Below are positions 6,679-13,150 of a stretch of 14,732 nucleotides of DNA, piece by piece. Position numbers and translations under genes: made by a program. This DNA comes from JAJRAL01 sp050015815 (GTDB lineage: Archaea > Thermoplasmatota > Thermoplasmata > Methanomassiliicoccales > UBA472): contig JBEKAR010000029.1 of assembly GCA_050015815.1 (NCBI GenBank), forward strand, positions 1-14,732, in the 5' to 3' direction. How positions within the stretch are numbered: the first letter of the stretch is position 1; each line of letters begins with the position of its first letter. Below the pieces are notes generated by a model. That model ran no database searches, was not told the DNA's origin, and saw only the letters and a list, made by a program, of their open reading frames with translations.

Positions 6679-6995
6679 CTGTCCTCCCTATCGTATGGCT
6701 GCTGGTCTCCGGGCATCCTCCGCCTCGTGCCCCTCATCCAAGCCATCGGTCCCATGGTCATCCAAGGCATGTTAGGCCCGTAGTTGCGCATCGCCTCGCC
6801 GTCCCTCCAGTCCAATCTGAACCTCTTCACCGCCTCCCTCACGATCTCCGTGATGTTGGTATACTCGCCATCGTCGATGAGCCTCTGCATGAACTCATAG
6901 TCCCTCTGGGGAAAGCGGATCGTCGCCCTGTACTCGACCCCGCCCTCGGGGTTCGTTTGCTTCTCGCTGTCCTTCTCGTCATCCTTGGTCTTCAT
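6675..6995 (-). CDS. Ribbon-helix-helix (CopG/Arc-type) transcription regulator
   Basis: The 106-residue protein has a charged N-terminus (about residues 1-20, mostly Lys, Asp and Glu). A ribbon-helix-helix domain at about 21-58 follows: the strand EYRATIRFP, helix 1 (QRDYEFMQRLIDDG) and helix 2 (NITEIVREAVKRFRL). This predicts a DNA-binding dimer. The C-terminal tail is unusual: six methionines and two tryptophans within about 20 residues (MRNYGPNMPWMTMGPMAWM), then a run of basic and acidic residues. There is no NikR-type ACT domain. The gene is first in a two-gene operon with the SHOCT membrane protein and divergent from arsC. A TACGTA-centred, partly palindromic stretch at 7008-7023 near its start could be its own operator. 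A Met-rich tail suggests soft-metal sensing, but nothing in the sequence proves that. Confidence 0.8.
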   Translation of the reverse strand: MKTKDDEKDSEKQTNPEGGVEYRATIRFPQRDYEFMQRLIDDGEYTNITEIVREAVKRFRLDWRDGEAMRNYGPNMPWMTMGPMAWMRGTRRRMPGDQQPYDREDR

Positions 6996-7007
6996 ATGTC
7001 ACCGAAT

Positions 7008-7033
7008 ATGATACGTAAGTCATCTTATTTGTA
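7008..7033 (-). promoter_or_regulatory. Promoter and candidate operator of the RHH/SHOCT operon
   Basis: On the minus strand ACAAATAAGATG (7022-7033) resembles a TATA box and would place the transcript start near 7003, about eight bases before the ATG at 6995. Immediately beside it, ATGATACGTAAGTCAT (7008-7023, plus strand) is a partial palindrome around TACGTA with ATGA and TCAT ends. It sits where a ribbon-helix-helix repressor would block initiation. Confidence 0.35.
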
Positions 7034-7128
7034 ACCACCGTCGGACAACCGATAGGCGCCTCGCACCAGCCCTGCCAACGGAAAGTAATTAGCCAGGATG
7101 CGGTAATCCGTCTCTGCCCATATGATTC

Positions 7129-7135
7129 AGGGGGT
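7129..7135 (+). promoter_or_regulatory. Shine-Dalgarno in front of the arsC CTG codon
   Basis: AGGGGGT at 7129-7135 lies about seven bases before CTG at 7142. This supports initiation there, although CTG is rarely used. A TATA-like GTAATTAG is found at about 7085-7092. Confidence 0.45.
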
Positions 7136-7141
7136 TCGTGA

Positions 7142-7579
7142 CTGAAGTCCGTCCTGTTCATCTGCACACACAATTCAGCACGCTCACAGATGGCCGAGGG
7201 CCTGGTCAACCATAGATACTCGAGGTCGCTCTGTGCTAGCAGCGCCGGCACTCACCCCTCGGTCGTGCATCCGCTCGCGATCAAGGCGATGACCGAGATT
7301 GGCATCGATATCTCGCGACAGACGTCCAAGGGCCTGAGCGAATTCGAAGGACAGACGTTCGATTACGTCGTCATGGTTTGTTCGGACGAGGCTGAGACCT
7401 GCCCGTTCTTCCCCGGCGGCAAAGAACAGATCCACCACTCCTTCAAGAACCCCGCGGCCGTGGAGGGCAGCGAGGCGGAGAAGATGAACGCCTTCCGCAA
7501 GGCGAGGGATGAGATCGATCGGTGGGTAGTCGAGAACTTCATCCGCGAGAGTGAGCCATTTCTGCCTTCTTTCACTTGA
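7142..7579 (+). CDS. arsC: Arsenate reductase, thioredoxin-coupled, low-MW phosphatase fold
   Basis: The frame encodes 145 residues. The phosphate/arsenate-binding loop is C8-THNSA-R14 (CX5R), with VLFICTHNSARSQMAEG typical of the family. Two further cysteines, C80 and C87 (VCSDEAETC), are spaced exactly as the redox triad of thioredoxin-dependent ArsC (Cys10/82/89 in the staphylococcal enzyme), and FPGGKEQIHHSFKNPAA follows as expected. It should reduce arsenate to arsenite, with thioredoxin regenerating the enzyme. A TGA at 7139-7141 directly precedes CTG 7142. The next ATG (7190) would remove the whole active-site loop, so CTG with its Shine-Dalgarno is the only sensible start unless a base is missing. 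A GTG at 7138 is in another frame. No arsenite exporter or ArsR is present nearby. The divergent RHH/SHOCT operon shares the upstream region. Confidence 0.82.
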   Translation: MKSVLFICTHNSARSQMAEGLVNHRYSRSLCASSAGTHPSVVHPLAIKAMTEIGIDISRQTSKGLSEFEGQTFDYVVMVCSDEAETCPFFPGGKEQIHHSFKNPAAVEGSEAEKMNAFRKARDEIDRWVVENFIRESEPFLPSFT

Positions 7580-7639
7580 GGCAGGATATGACCTTCGCCT
7601 TCGCGCCCGCCTTCGACCTTCTGGTCGTCGAACGAAATC

Positions 7640-7645
7640 TTTATC
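7640..7645 (+). promoter_or_regulatory. TATA box of the 130-residue unknown protein gene
   Basis: The TTTATC within AATCTTTATCCCTG lies 26-31 bases before the ATG at 7671, predicting an essentially leaderless transcript. Confidence 0.5.
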
Positions 7646-7670
7646 CCTGTTAAAGGAAGAATGATACTTG

Positions 7671-8063
7671 ATGCTCGGCCTGTCCGGTTCTGAGCTCAAG
7701 GAAGCGGCCTCGCTCTCGGAGAGCGTACGTCGGGTTCTGGAGGAGATCGGTTCTGAGGAGAACGATGACCGATGGTTGCGACAGACCGCCATCGGGTTCA
7801 AGGCTGGTGTCGGGGTAAGCACCGGCGATGCTGTTCGATCGCTGCGCGCCCTCGAATCCGCAATCGGAGCGGGTGACCCGCAGGCCATGTCGGATGTCAA
7901 CGACCTGATTGATTCGATAGTTGACTACCTGGTCATCATGATCGCGATGATGGAGGCCTCTTCGAATCACGGAGGCAGGGCCAAGTGGCGCCTGGAACAC
8001 CTGAGGCGCGATGCCGGTCGTCTCGCTCAGTACGTTTGCCAGATGACCGAAGGAACAACTTGA
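7671..8063 (+). CDS. Small helical protein of unknown function
   Basis: This 130-residue protein starts at ATG 7671. A TTG directly in front is in frame, but the TATA spacing favours the ATG. The composition predicts nearly all alpha-helix: an acidic N-terminal half (about 1-35, ELKEAASLSESVRRVLEEIGSEE), a central region rich in Ala, Ser and Asp (50-80), and an amphipathic to hydrophobic helix (about 81-95, LIDSIVDYLVIMIAMM). A basic helix (RAKWRLEHLRRDAGRLAQYV) follows. No signal peptide, enzyme motif or DNA-binding fold is recognisable. It follows arsC on the same strand with a 91-base gap and has its own promoter. It converges with the aminotransferase gene, 15 bases apart. A soluble helical-bundle adaptor is one possibility, but I do not know what it does. 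Confidence 0.65.
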   Translation: MLGLSGSELKEAASLSESVRRVLEEIGSEENDDRWLRQTAIGFKAGVGVSTGDAVRSLRALESAIGAGDPQAMSDVNDLIDSIVDYLVIMIAMMEASSNHGGRAKWRLEHLRRDAGRLAQYVCQMTEGTT

Positions 8064-8078
8064 GTTCGCTCACGAGGA

Positions 8079-9242
8079 TCAATATTCACTGAGCCTCTTG
8101 CACGCCTCTTTCAACACATCATCCTTCTTCGCGAAGCAGAAGCGGACCATCGACTCTCCTGCGTCGTCGTGGTAGAATGCGGAGCCGGGGACGCATGCCA
8201 CCCCGGTCCGATCGAGGATTTGCATCGCCCTCTCCTTGCTGTTCTTGCCAGGGACGGAGGAGACGTCGGCGAGCACGTAGTATGCTCCTTCAGGAGAGTA
8301 CGGCTCCATGCCGATCGGTCGAAGCGTCTGACACATGAGCTCCCTCTTGCCTTGGTACTCGAGCATGATGTTCTCATAATAGGAATCCGGCAGCGTCTCG
8401 ATGCCCTTCGCCACGCCGATTTGCAAAGGGGCCGGTGCGCAGACGTAGATCAGGTCGTTCACGTAGCCGATTCTCCTCGCCCAGCGAGCGTCGCACCAAC
8501 AATAGCCGATCCTCCAGCCGGTGATACTGAACGTCTTCGAGTAGCCGGAGATCGCGATCGTCCGCTCGGCCATGCCCCCGAGGCTCGCCGGCGAGATGTG
8601 CTTCCTGCCGTCGAAGACGAAGTACTCATAGATCTCGTCGGTGAACACGAAGAGATCGTGCTCTGTCGCGAAGTCGGCGATCAGTTTGAGCTCCGCCTTC
8701 GAGAAAACCTTACCAGTGGGGTTGACCGGGGTGTTCACGATGATCGCTTTCGTTCGTGCGGTGACCGCTGCCTCGAGCCGATCGACGTCGAGCTTCCAGT
8801 CAGGAGCGTCGAGACGGACGAAGACCGGCCTTCCCCCTACGGCCAGGATGGTGTTGACGTGGTAGCCATAGAACGGTTCCGGGACGATCACCTCGTCGCC
8901 TTCGTTGAGCAGGGCCATGCAGGCGCAGTGGAACAGCGCGGTCGCGCCGGCGGAGACGACGATCTCCTTCTCCGGGTCGACGTCCAGGGAGTTGAAGTGT
9001 TTGAGCTTTCCCGCGATCGCCTTCCTCAGCACCGGAAGACCGTCGTACCTGGTGTACTGGTTATGGCCGTCCTTCATCGCCTTGCAGGCCGCCTCGATGA
9101 TCACGTTCGGCGCATCGAGGTCACACACCCCTTGAGCCAGGTTGATGCCGCCGACCCTGAAGCACTCCAGGGTCATGTTCCGTATCTCCGACTGCACGGT
9201 CATTTGGGAGCGGTCGCTTACCTCCAGCTTCAAAGAGCCCAC
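8079..9242 (-). CDS. PLP-dependent aminotransferase, class I/II
   Basis: The 387-residue enzyme shows the full set of fold-type I aminotransferase residues. NPTG is at about 174-177, with N174 contacting PLP. TDEIYE (201-206) contributes D202 and Y205. SGYSKTFSITGWRIGY (232-247) contains the Schiff-base lysine K236 and R244. The N-terminal INLAQGVCDLDAP (33-45) and YTRYDGLPVLR also fit. It transfers an amino group from an amino acid to a 2-oxo acid in the cytoplasm. The branch includes aspartate, aromatic, methionine and kynurenine-type enzymes, and specificity is not decidable here. I take the GTG at 9242 as start: residues after it (SDRSQMTVQSEIRNMT) match the family's N-terminal helix, and the promoter element at 9272-9287 implies a transcript start only a few bases upstream. 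A later ATG (codon 14) is possible. Confidence 0.9.
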   Translation of the reverse strand: MGSLKLEVSDRSQMTVQSEIRNMTLECFRVGGINLAQGVCDLDAPNVIIEAACKAMKDGHNQYTRYDGLPVLRKAIAGKLKHFNSLDVDPEKEIVVSAGATALFHCACMALLNEGDEVIVPEPFYGYHVNTILAVGGRPVFVRLDAPDWKLDVDRLEAAVTARTKAIIVNTPVNPTGKVFSKAELKLIADFATEHDLFVFTDEIYEYFVFDGRKHISPASLGGMAERTIAISGYSKTFSITGWRIGYCWCDARWARRIGYVNDLIYVCAPAPLQIGVAKGIETLPDSYYENIMLEYQGKRELMCQTLRPIGMEPYSPEGAYYVLADVSSVPGKNSKERAMQILDRTGVACVPGSAFYHDDAGESMVRFCFAKKDDVLKEACKRLSEY

Positions 9243-9271
9243 CTCGGGAGGAGGGGAATCCGCAAGGCCGG

Positions 9272-9287
9272 AGATAAATGCCTATGT
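9272..9287 (-). promoter_or_regulatory. Promoter element, second copy of the shared 16-base sequence
   Basis: AGATAAATGCCTATGT (plus strand) is identical to 3899-3914. On the minus strand the TTTATC core (9273-9278) lies about 31 bases before the GTG at 9242, so the mRNA would be nearly leaderless. The identity extends beyond the TATA core on the upstream side, which may reflect the BRE or a regulator site. Confidence 0.55.
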
Positions 9288-9354
9288 TGGAGCATTCCGG
9301 AGCGCGTCATCAGCTCCGCTCGATTAGAAGAATATGAACGAACAAAGTGTTTGA

Positions 9355-10446
9355 TTACTCTTGCTTCCACTTGGAGAGCATCACGCCGGCGATGAAGAGC
9401 ACGATCGCGAAGCCCGCGACGACCAGCATGTCGTTGAACGCCGCGGTCTGGTTGCCATAGACCATCGTGTTCCTGAGCGCGTTTCCGACGTAGGTCAGCG
9501 GTAGCACGCTCGCGACTGAAGCGAGCCACGACGGGAACATCGAAAGCGGGAAGAATATCCCGGCGAGGAACATCATCGGGAAGGTGATCGCGTTGGCCGC
9601 GGCCGACGCCGCCTCCTCCTCTTTGATGAACCGGGCGATGATCATGCCCATCGATGAGAATGCCGCGCTCGAGAGGATGATGGTCAGGATCGCTATCGGC
9701 GTTAGCGTCATGTGTGAGTTGAACGCCAGGATCCCAACGATCATGATCACCGCGATTGAGATGAACACGACTACTAGCTGCCAGAGGATCTGAGACGTAA
9801 GCCACTCCGCCCTGGTTATCGGGGTCGTGGTCAGCTTCTTGAAGATCCCGTTGTTGCGGTAGCGGGTCATGACCGAGACCATCCAGAAGGCGGTCGTGGT
9901 CATAGTCGTCAGCGCTATGACGCCGGGGATGAAGAAGTCGATGTAGTTGAACGCGGTGTTGATGTTCGTGCTGTCCACGGTGACGATGTTCGTTCCGCCT
10001 GCCAGCGCCAGGTTCATCTGGCTCGCCGATCCGGCGACGATGCCGTTGATGACCGACGACGTCGATTGCGTCGGGTCCGATTTGTATACTAAAGTGACAG
10101 TATTGGCCGGAGCCCCGGGATGCGCATTGGTGAAGTTCTGCGGGATTATCAGCACGGCCGTGACGGAATTGTCCTTCACGTACTGGTCGATGTTGACGTC
10201 CTTGCTGACGTTGTGGACATTCAAAGACGGCACCGCCATGAACCCATCTACGAAGGCGTGGGACTGCGGTGTGTCGCTCAGGTCCTGTATGTAGAGGTCG
10301 ACGGTGCCGGTCCCTTGCGCGCTGAAGATCGCGCCGAACAATAGGATAAGGAGCAGCGGGAATGCGATCGTCCAGAACACCGTGCTCTTCTGGCGTATGA
10401 AGCCCCGGACCTCGCCGTGGAGCGCTACGAGAATGCGGTTCGCCAT
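9355..10446 (-). CDS. ABC-2 type exporter, membrane subunit
   Basis: The product is 363 residues. It has an N-terminal cytoplasmic segment (EVRGFIRQKSTVFW), a first membrane helix at about 24-44 (TIAFPLLLILLFGAIF) and a large external domain of about 120 residues. At least five further helices fill the C-terminal half (IDFFIPGVIALTTMTTTAFWM, VVVFISIAVIMIVGILAF, and PMMFLAGIFFPLSMFPSWL with the family's conserved FFP). This is the layout of DrrB/YhgE-like ABC-2 permeases, which export drugs, lipids or other hydrophobic compounds. Its ATG (10446) directly follows the stop of the ATPase gene (10449-10447) with no gap, so the two are translationally coupled and form one transporter. It ends in a short KWKQE tail. 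The substrate is unknown. Confidence 0.9.
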   Translation of the reverse strand: MANRILVALHGEVRGFIRQKSTVFWTIAFPLLLILLFGAIFSAQGTGTVDLYIQDLSDTPQSHAFVDGFMAVPSLNVHNVSKDVNIDQYVKDNSVTAVLIIPQNFTNAHPGAPANTVTLVYKSDPTQSTSSVINGIVAGSASQMNLALAGGTNIVTVDSTNINTAFNYIDFFIPGVIALTTMTTTAFWMVSVMTRYRNNGIFKKLTTTPITRAEWLTSQILWQLVVVFISIAVIMIVGILAFNSHMTLTPIAILTIILSSAAFSSMGMIIARFIKEEEAASAAANAITFPMMFLAGIFFPLSMFPSWLASVASVLPLTYVGNALRNTMVYGNQTAAFNDMLVVAGFAIVLFIAGVMLSKWKQE

Positions 10447-11433
10447 CTACTTCGCCTCCTTCTTTCTGCCGAAGAGCCCCTTCTTCTTCTTTACCTCGGC
10501 GGACGGCTGCTCGTCCGCGGCGAGCTTCTTGCCGGTGAGGCTGAGGAAGACGTCCTCGAGCGTCGGCCGTGTGACCTGAATCTGATCGTAATTGCCGCCC
10601 GAGCGGTCGAGAGCGTAGATAATCTCCGCCAGGGCGTTCTTGTTCTCCAGGCGGATTACAATGTCGCCGTTGTTGCGCTCCATCCCAGGCCATTGCCCCT
10701 GGAGCGCCATGGTGCAGGCCTCATCGCAGTGGTAGATGAAGCACCGGCTCCCCGTTCCGTGCTTCTCAATGATGTCCCTCGTCGTGCCGAGGGCGAGGAA
10801 CACGCCGTGGTCTATGATGCCGACCCGGTCCGAGAGGACCTCCGCTTCCTCCATGTAGTGAGTCGTAAGGATGACCGTCTTGCCCCTGGCCTTGAGGTCC
10901 CGAACGACCCCCCAGACATCGCGGCGCGCCTTCGGGTCGAGCCCGGTCGTCGGCTCGTCGAGGAACACTATGTCGGGGTCGTTGACCATCGCGACCGCCA
11001 CACCGGTCCTCTGTTTGAGGCCTCCAGAGAGGTTCTTGAAGTACTCGTCGCGCTTGTCGTCCAGGTCCATCAAGTGGATGAGCTCGTCCGCCGGCAGCTG
11101 CTTCGGGAACATGCCGCCGAAGTACTCGATGTTCTCCTTCACGGTGAGAAGGTCGAAGGCGTTGAAGTCCTGCGGCAGCACGCCGATCTTCTTCTTGATG
11201 TCGAGCACCTTGTGATCGATGTCCATCCCGAGGACCTTGACGTCGCCCGATGTCTTCGATCTCAGGCACTCCAGGATCTCAACGGTGGTCGTCTTGCCCG
11301 CCCCGTTCGGCCCGAGCAGGGAGAACACCTCGCCTGCGTAGACCTCGAACGAGATGTCGTTGACCGCCCTGAGAGTCCCGTAGTCCTTGATCAGTCCCGA
11401 GACCTCGATTACTTTCTCCGCCGTGATGGCCAC
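10447..11433 (-). CDS. ABC-2 type exporter, ATP-binding subunit
   Basis: This 328-residue protein has all nucleotide-binding motifs. Walker A is GPNGAGKTT (41-49), the Q-loop glutamine is Q88 (VLPQDF), the signature is LSGGLKQR (135-142), Walker B is IVFLDE (155-160) and the H-loop histidine is H192 (TTHYMEEAE). After the core comes a DrrA-type C-terminal region ending in TLEDVFLSLTG (about 290-300). A very basic tail (KKKKGLFGRKKEAK) follows. It powers the permease encoded immediately downstream. The start is a GTG at 11433. A TTTAAATA box about 26-33 bases in front predicts an almost leaderless transcript. The promoter region is shared, back to back, with the E1-like gene at 11551. The 118-residue C-terminal extension contains two cysteines and a histidine (FIYHCDEACTM), which is unusual for this position. 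Confidence 0.92.
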   Translation of the reverse strand: MAITAEKVIEVSGLIKDYGTLRAVNDISFEVYAGEVFSLLGPNGAGKTTTVEILECLRSKTSGDVKVLGMDIDHKVLDIKKKIGVLPQDFNAFDLLTVKENIEYFGGMFPKQLPADELIHLMDLDDKRDEYFKNLSGGLKQRTGVAVAMVNDPDIVFLDEPTTGLDPKARRDVWGVVRDLKARGKTVILTTHYMEEAEVLSDRVGIIDHGVFLALGTTRDIIEKHGTGSRCFIYHCDEACTMALQGQWPGMERNNGDIVIRLENKNALAEIIYALDRSGGNYDQIQVTRPTLEDVFLSLTGKKLAADEQPSAEVKKKKGLFGRKKEAK

Positions 11434-11458
11434 CCAATCAGGCCGTACAAAACGTCGC

Positions 11459-11468
11459 TATTTAAATC
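11459..11468 (-). promoter_or_regulatory. TATA box of the ABC exporter operon
   Basis: The minus strand reads GATTTAAATA at 11459-11468, with its centre about 30 bases before the GTG at 11433. This gives a predicted leader of only a few bases. Confidence 0.6.
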
Positions 11469-11480
11469 TTGTCTTTCTGA

Positions 11481-11490
11481 AATATATACC
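11481..11490 (+). promoter_or_regulatory. TATA box of the E1-like gene
   Basis: AATATATACC at 11481-11490 is the strongest TATA box on the plus strand here. It predicts transcription from near 11512. That is about 39 bases before the GTG at 11551, or about 12 bases before the in-frame TTG at 11524. It is only 15-20 bases from the opposing box of the ABC operon, so the two promoters must influence each other. Confidence 0.5.
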
Positions 11491-11550
11491 GGAACAGTTG
11501 TTCTTCCCTTTTCCAGCAGCTATTTGAGGCATCAGGAACGTGCCACTATT

Positions 11551-12297
11551 GTGGCGAAGGTTCACCTGACGGAGAACGACAAGGAGCGGTTCCGGAGGAA
11601 CATTTCCGTCGAAGGGTTCGGAGAGAAGGGTCAGCAGAGGCTGTTGCGCTCGACCGTGGGAATCGTGGGACTCGGAGGCCTCGGTTCTCCTGCGGCGATG
11701 TATCTGGCGGCCGCAGGGGTGGGGAGGCTCATCCTCGCCGACGACCAGTCCGCCGAGCTGAGCAACCTGAACCGTCAGCTCCTTCATTGGGAGAACGATG
11801 TCACCGCCTCGAAATCGAAGGTGGAGAGCGCGACGTGGAAGCTGGAGCAGATGCGCTCGGACCTGAAGATTGATGGACTGGAGAAGCGGGTCAGCCCCGA
11901 GAACGTGGCGGAGCTGATGAAAGACGCGGACCTAGTCCTGGACTGCACCGACAACTTCGACGTGCGGATGGCGTTGAACTCGTTCTGCGTCGACGCGGAC
12001 GTGCCGTTCGTCCACGCCGCGGTCGAGGGAATGCACGGACAGTTGACCACGGTCGTTCCGGGCAAGAGCCCATGCCTGAGATGCCTCTTCACCTCGAACC
12101 CTTCGCGGAGGGAGGTGCCCGTGCTCGGTCCCACGGCCGGGGTGCTCGGCGCGCTCCAGGCGATGGAGGCGATCAAGCTAGTCACGAAGGTCGGTGACCC
12201 TCTGGTAGGAAAGCTGCTGGTAATCGACACGCGCTGCAACTCCTACGAGATCGTCGAGGTCGAAAAGGACGAGAAGTGCCCCGTCTGCTCGAAGTGA
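11551..12297 (+). CDS. E1-like adenylating enzyme, ThiF/MoeB/HesA family
   Basis: From the GTG at 11551 the protein has 248 residues, the length of MoeB/ThiF enzymes. It has the N-terminal RFRRNISVEGFGEKGQQ, the nucleotide loop GLGGLGSP (40-47), NLNRQ (73-77) and the adenylation aspartate D131 in LDCTDN. Two zinc-binding pairs are present: C175/C178 (PCLRC) and C243/C246 (CPVC). It should activate the C-terminal glycine of a ubiquitin-like protein (MoaD, ThiS or SAMP type) by adenylation, for molybdopterin, thiolation or protein modification. The loop that normally holds the acceptor cysteine (E. coli MoeB TCVEAGVMAP) reads SRREVPVLGP here, with R186 at the cysteine position. No MoaD/ThiS partner is in the window. 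An in-frame TTG at 11524 is an alternative start. Confidence 0.88.
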   Translation: MAKVHLTENDKERFRRNISVEGFGEKGQQRLLRSTVGIVGLGGLGSPAAMYLAAAGVGRLILADDQSAELSNLNRQLLHWENDVTASKSKVESATWKLEQMRSDLKIDGLEKRVSPENVAELMKDADLVLDCTDNFDVRMALNSFCVDADVPFVHAAVEGMHGQLTTVVPGKSPCLRCLFTSNPSRREVPVLGPTAGVLGALQAMEAIKLVTKVGDPLVGKLLVIDTRCNSYEIVEVEKDEKCPVCSK

Positions 12298-12298
12298 A

Positions 12299-12732
12299 TC
12301 ACTCATCGAGAAGTTCCTTGCCCTTCGCGAAGAGCTCGAGGCCGACAGCTCGCCGATGAGCTTGTAGTCGTCGTCGACCACCGGCAAGTCGTTCACGTGG
12401 AGCTCGATCATGATCCTCAGCGCCTCGGTGAGCTTCGTCTCGCGCTTGACCGCTTTGACCTTCGCCACGACCTGCTCTACGTCTTCCTTCAGCGTGTCAC
12501 GGAGGACGCGGTCGAACTCGATGCCGCGGTTCTCCTGCGCACCGACCCAGCATACGATCAACTTCAGTATCGTCTCGTTGGTGACCGCGCCCACCAGGGT
12601 TCCCTCCACGTCGACCACATAGACCTTTCGCGAGACGGAGTTCTGTAGCATGAGCTCGGTCGCGTCGCGAGTCTTCGCGCTCTTCCGCACCTGCGTCGGT
12701 TCTTTCACCACAAGACCGGTGACATCGCCCAC
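12299..12732 (-). CDS. Two-CBS-domain protein with an apparent 1-base frameshift
   Basis: The GTG start at 12732 opens two CBS motifs, about residues 5-60 (VRKSAKTRDATELMLQNSVSRKVYVVD, then GTLVGAVTNETILKL) and about 85-130 (LTEALRIMIELHVNDLPVVDDDYKLIGEL). Paired CBS domains bind adenine nucleotides or S-adenosylmethionine and regulate partners. In the uninterrupted frame, after LIGELS the reading becomes serine/arginine-rich and runs about 120 bases antisense through the E1-like gene to 12178. Shifting by one base at about 12343 gives LIGELSGLELFAKGKELLDE and a TGA at 12301-12299, one base from the convergent neighbour's stop. I therefore give the repaired extent, about 144 residues. It is either a sequencing error or a recent mutation that alters only the last residues. 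A TATA-like CAATTAAGTA lies at 12788-12795. Confidence 0.78.
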
Positions 12733-12805
12733 GGTCGTGTCGCCGAAGCGCCTTCCCTGCTTATGATGAAGCGAAGGGCTGCGCGGTACTTAATTGAATC
12801 AGCGT

Positions 12806-13150
12806 CTAGATGGCGAGGATGCGCTGCAAATAGTGGAAGGCCGCGTTCGCGTGCTCGATCGCGCCCCTCAGCACCTTCTCGCCTTCCGGGGTGATCTCGT
12901 ACATCCTCCGCCTGCCGGAGACCTTGGCGACGATTAGCCCCTCGTTCTCCAGCTCCTTGAGCGCGGGATAGATCGAGCCGGGCGAGGGCTGCCACTCCCG
13001 CTCGGTGTACTTCTCGATGTCCTTCATCAGGGCGTAACCGTGCCTCGGCCCCTTCGAGAGGAGCTTGAGGATGATGAGCTTGAGGAAACCTGCCTTGAAG
13101 CCGTACTTCTGGAATGCCTTCGCGGCCTCAGGGTGTCCTAGCATGCTCAT
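12806..13150 (-). CDS. PadR-family transcriptional regulator
   Basis: This 114-residue protein starts at the ATG at 13150; a second ATG at 13144 is also possible. The winged-helix domain is clear: LKLIILKLLSKGPRHGYALMKDIEKYT (about 22-48), WQPSPGSIYPALKELENEGLI (about 52-72, the recognition helix) and a wing SGRRRMYEITPEGEKVL. The short C-terminal helix (AIEHANAAFHYLQRIL) is too small for a long PadR dimerisation domain, so it belongs to the short PadR subgroup. It should dimerise and repress a target in the absence of a ligand. Its ATG overlaps the stop of the upstream unknown gene by one base (TGATG), so the two form a translationally coupled operon. That gene and its promoter are the likely target. 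The open frame extends further upstream, but only as antiframe of the neighbour. Confidence 0.88.
   Translation of the reverse strand: MSMLGHPEAAKAFQKYGFKAGFLKLIILKLLSKGPRHGYALMKDIEKYTEREWQPSPGSIYPALKELENEGLIVAKVSGRRRMYEITPEGEKVLRGAIEHANAAFHYLQRILAI

Noticed and set aside
8169..9395. A 408-codon plus-strand frame
   Set aside because: It is antisense to the aminotransferase, which has all catalytic residues, and the translated product is an Asp/Arg/Val-rich shadow.
9230..10693. A 487-codon minus-strand frame
   Set aside because: It overlaps the ABC permease in another frame and has the Arg/Gly/His-rich composition of a GC-rich shadow frame, without any domain.
10417..12297. A 626-codon open frame on the plus strand
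   Set aside because: Its first 370 or so codons are antisense to the clearly functional ABC ATPase. Only the part from about 11551 encodes a recognisable protein (the E1-like enzyme).
12178..12298. C-terminal tail of the CBS protein antisense to the E1-like gene
   Set aside because: It is Ser/Arg-rich and unlike CBS proteins. A one-base shift yields a natural end at 12299.
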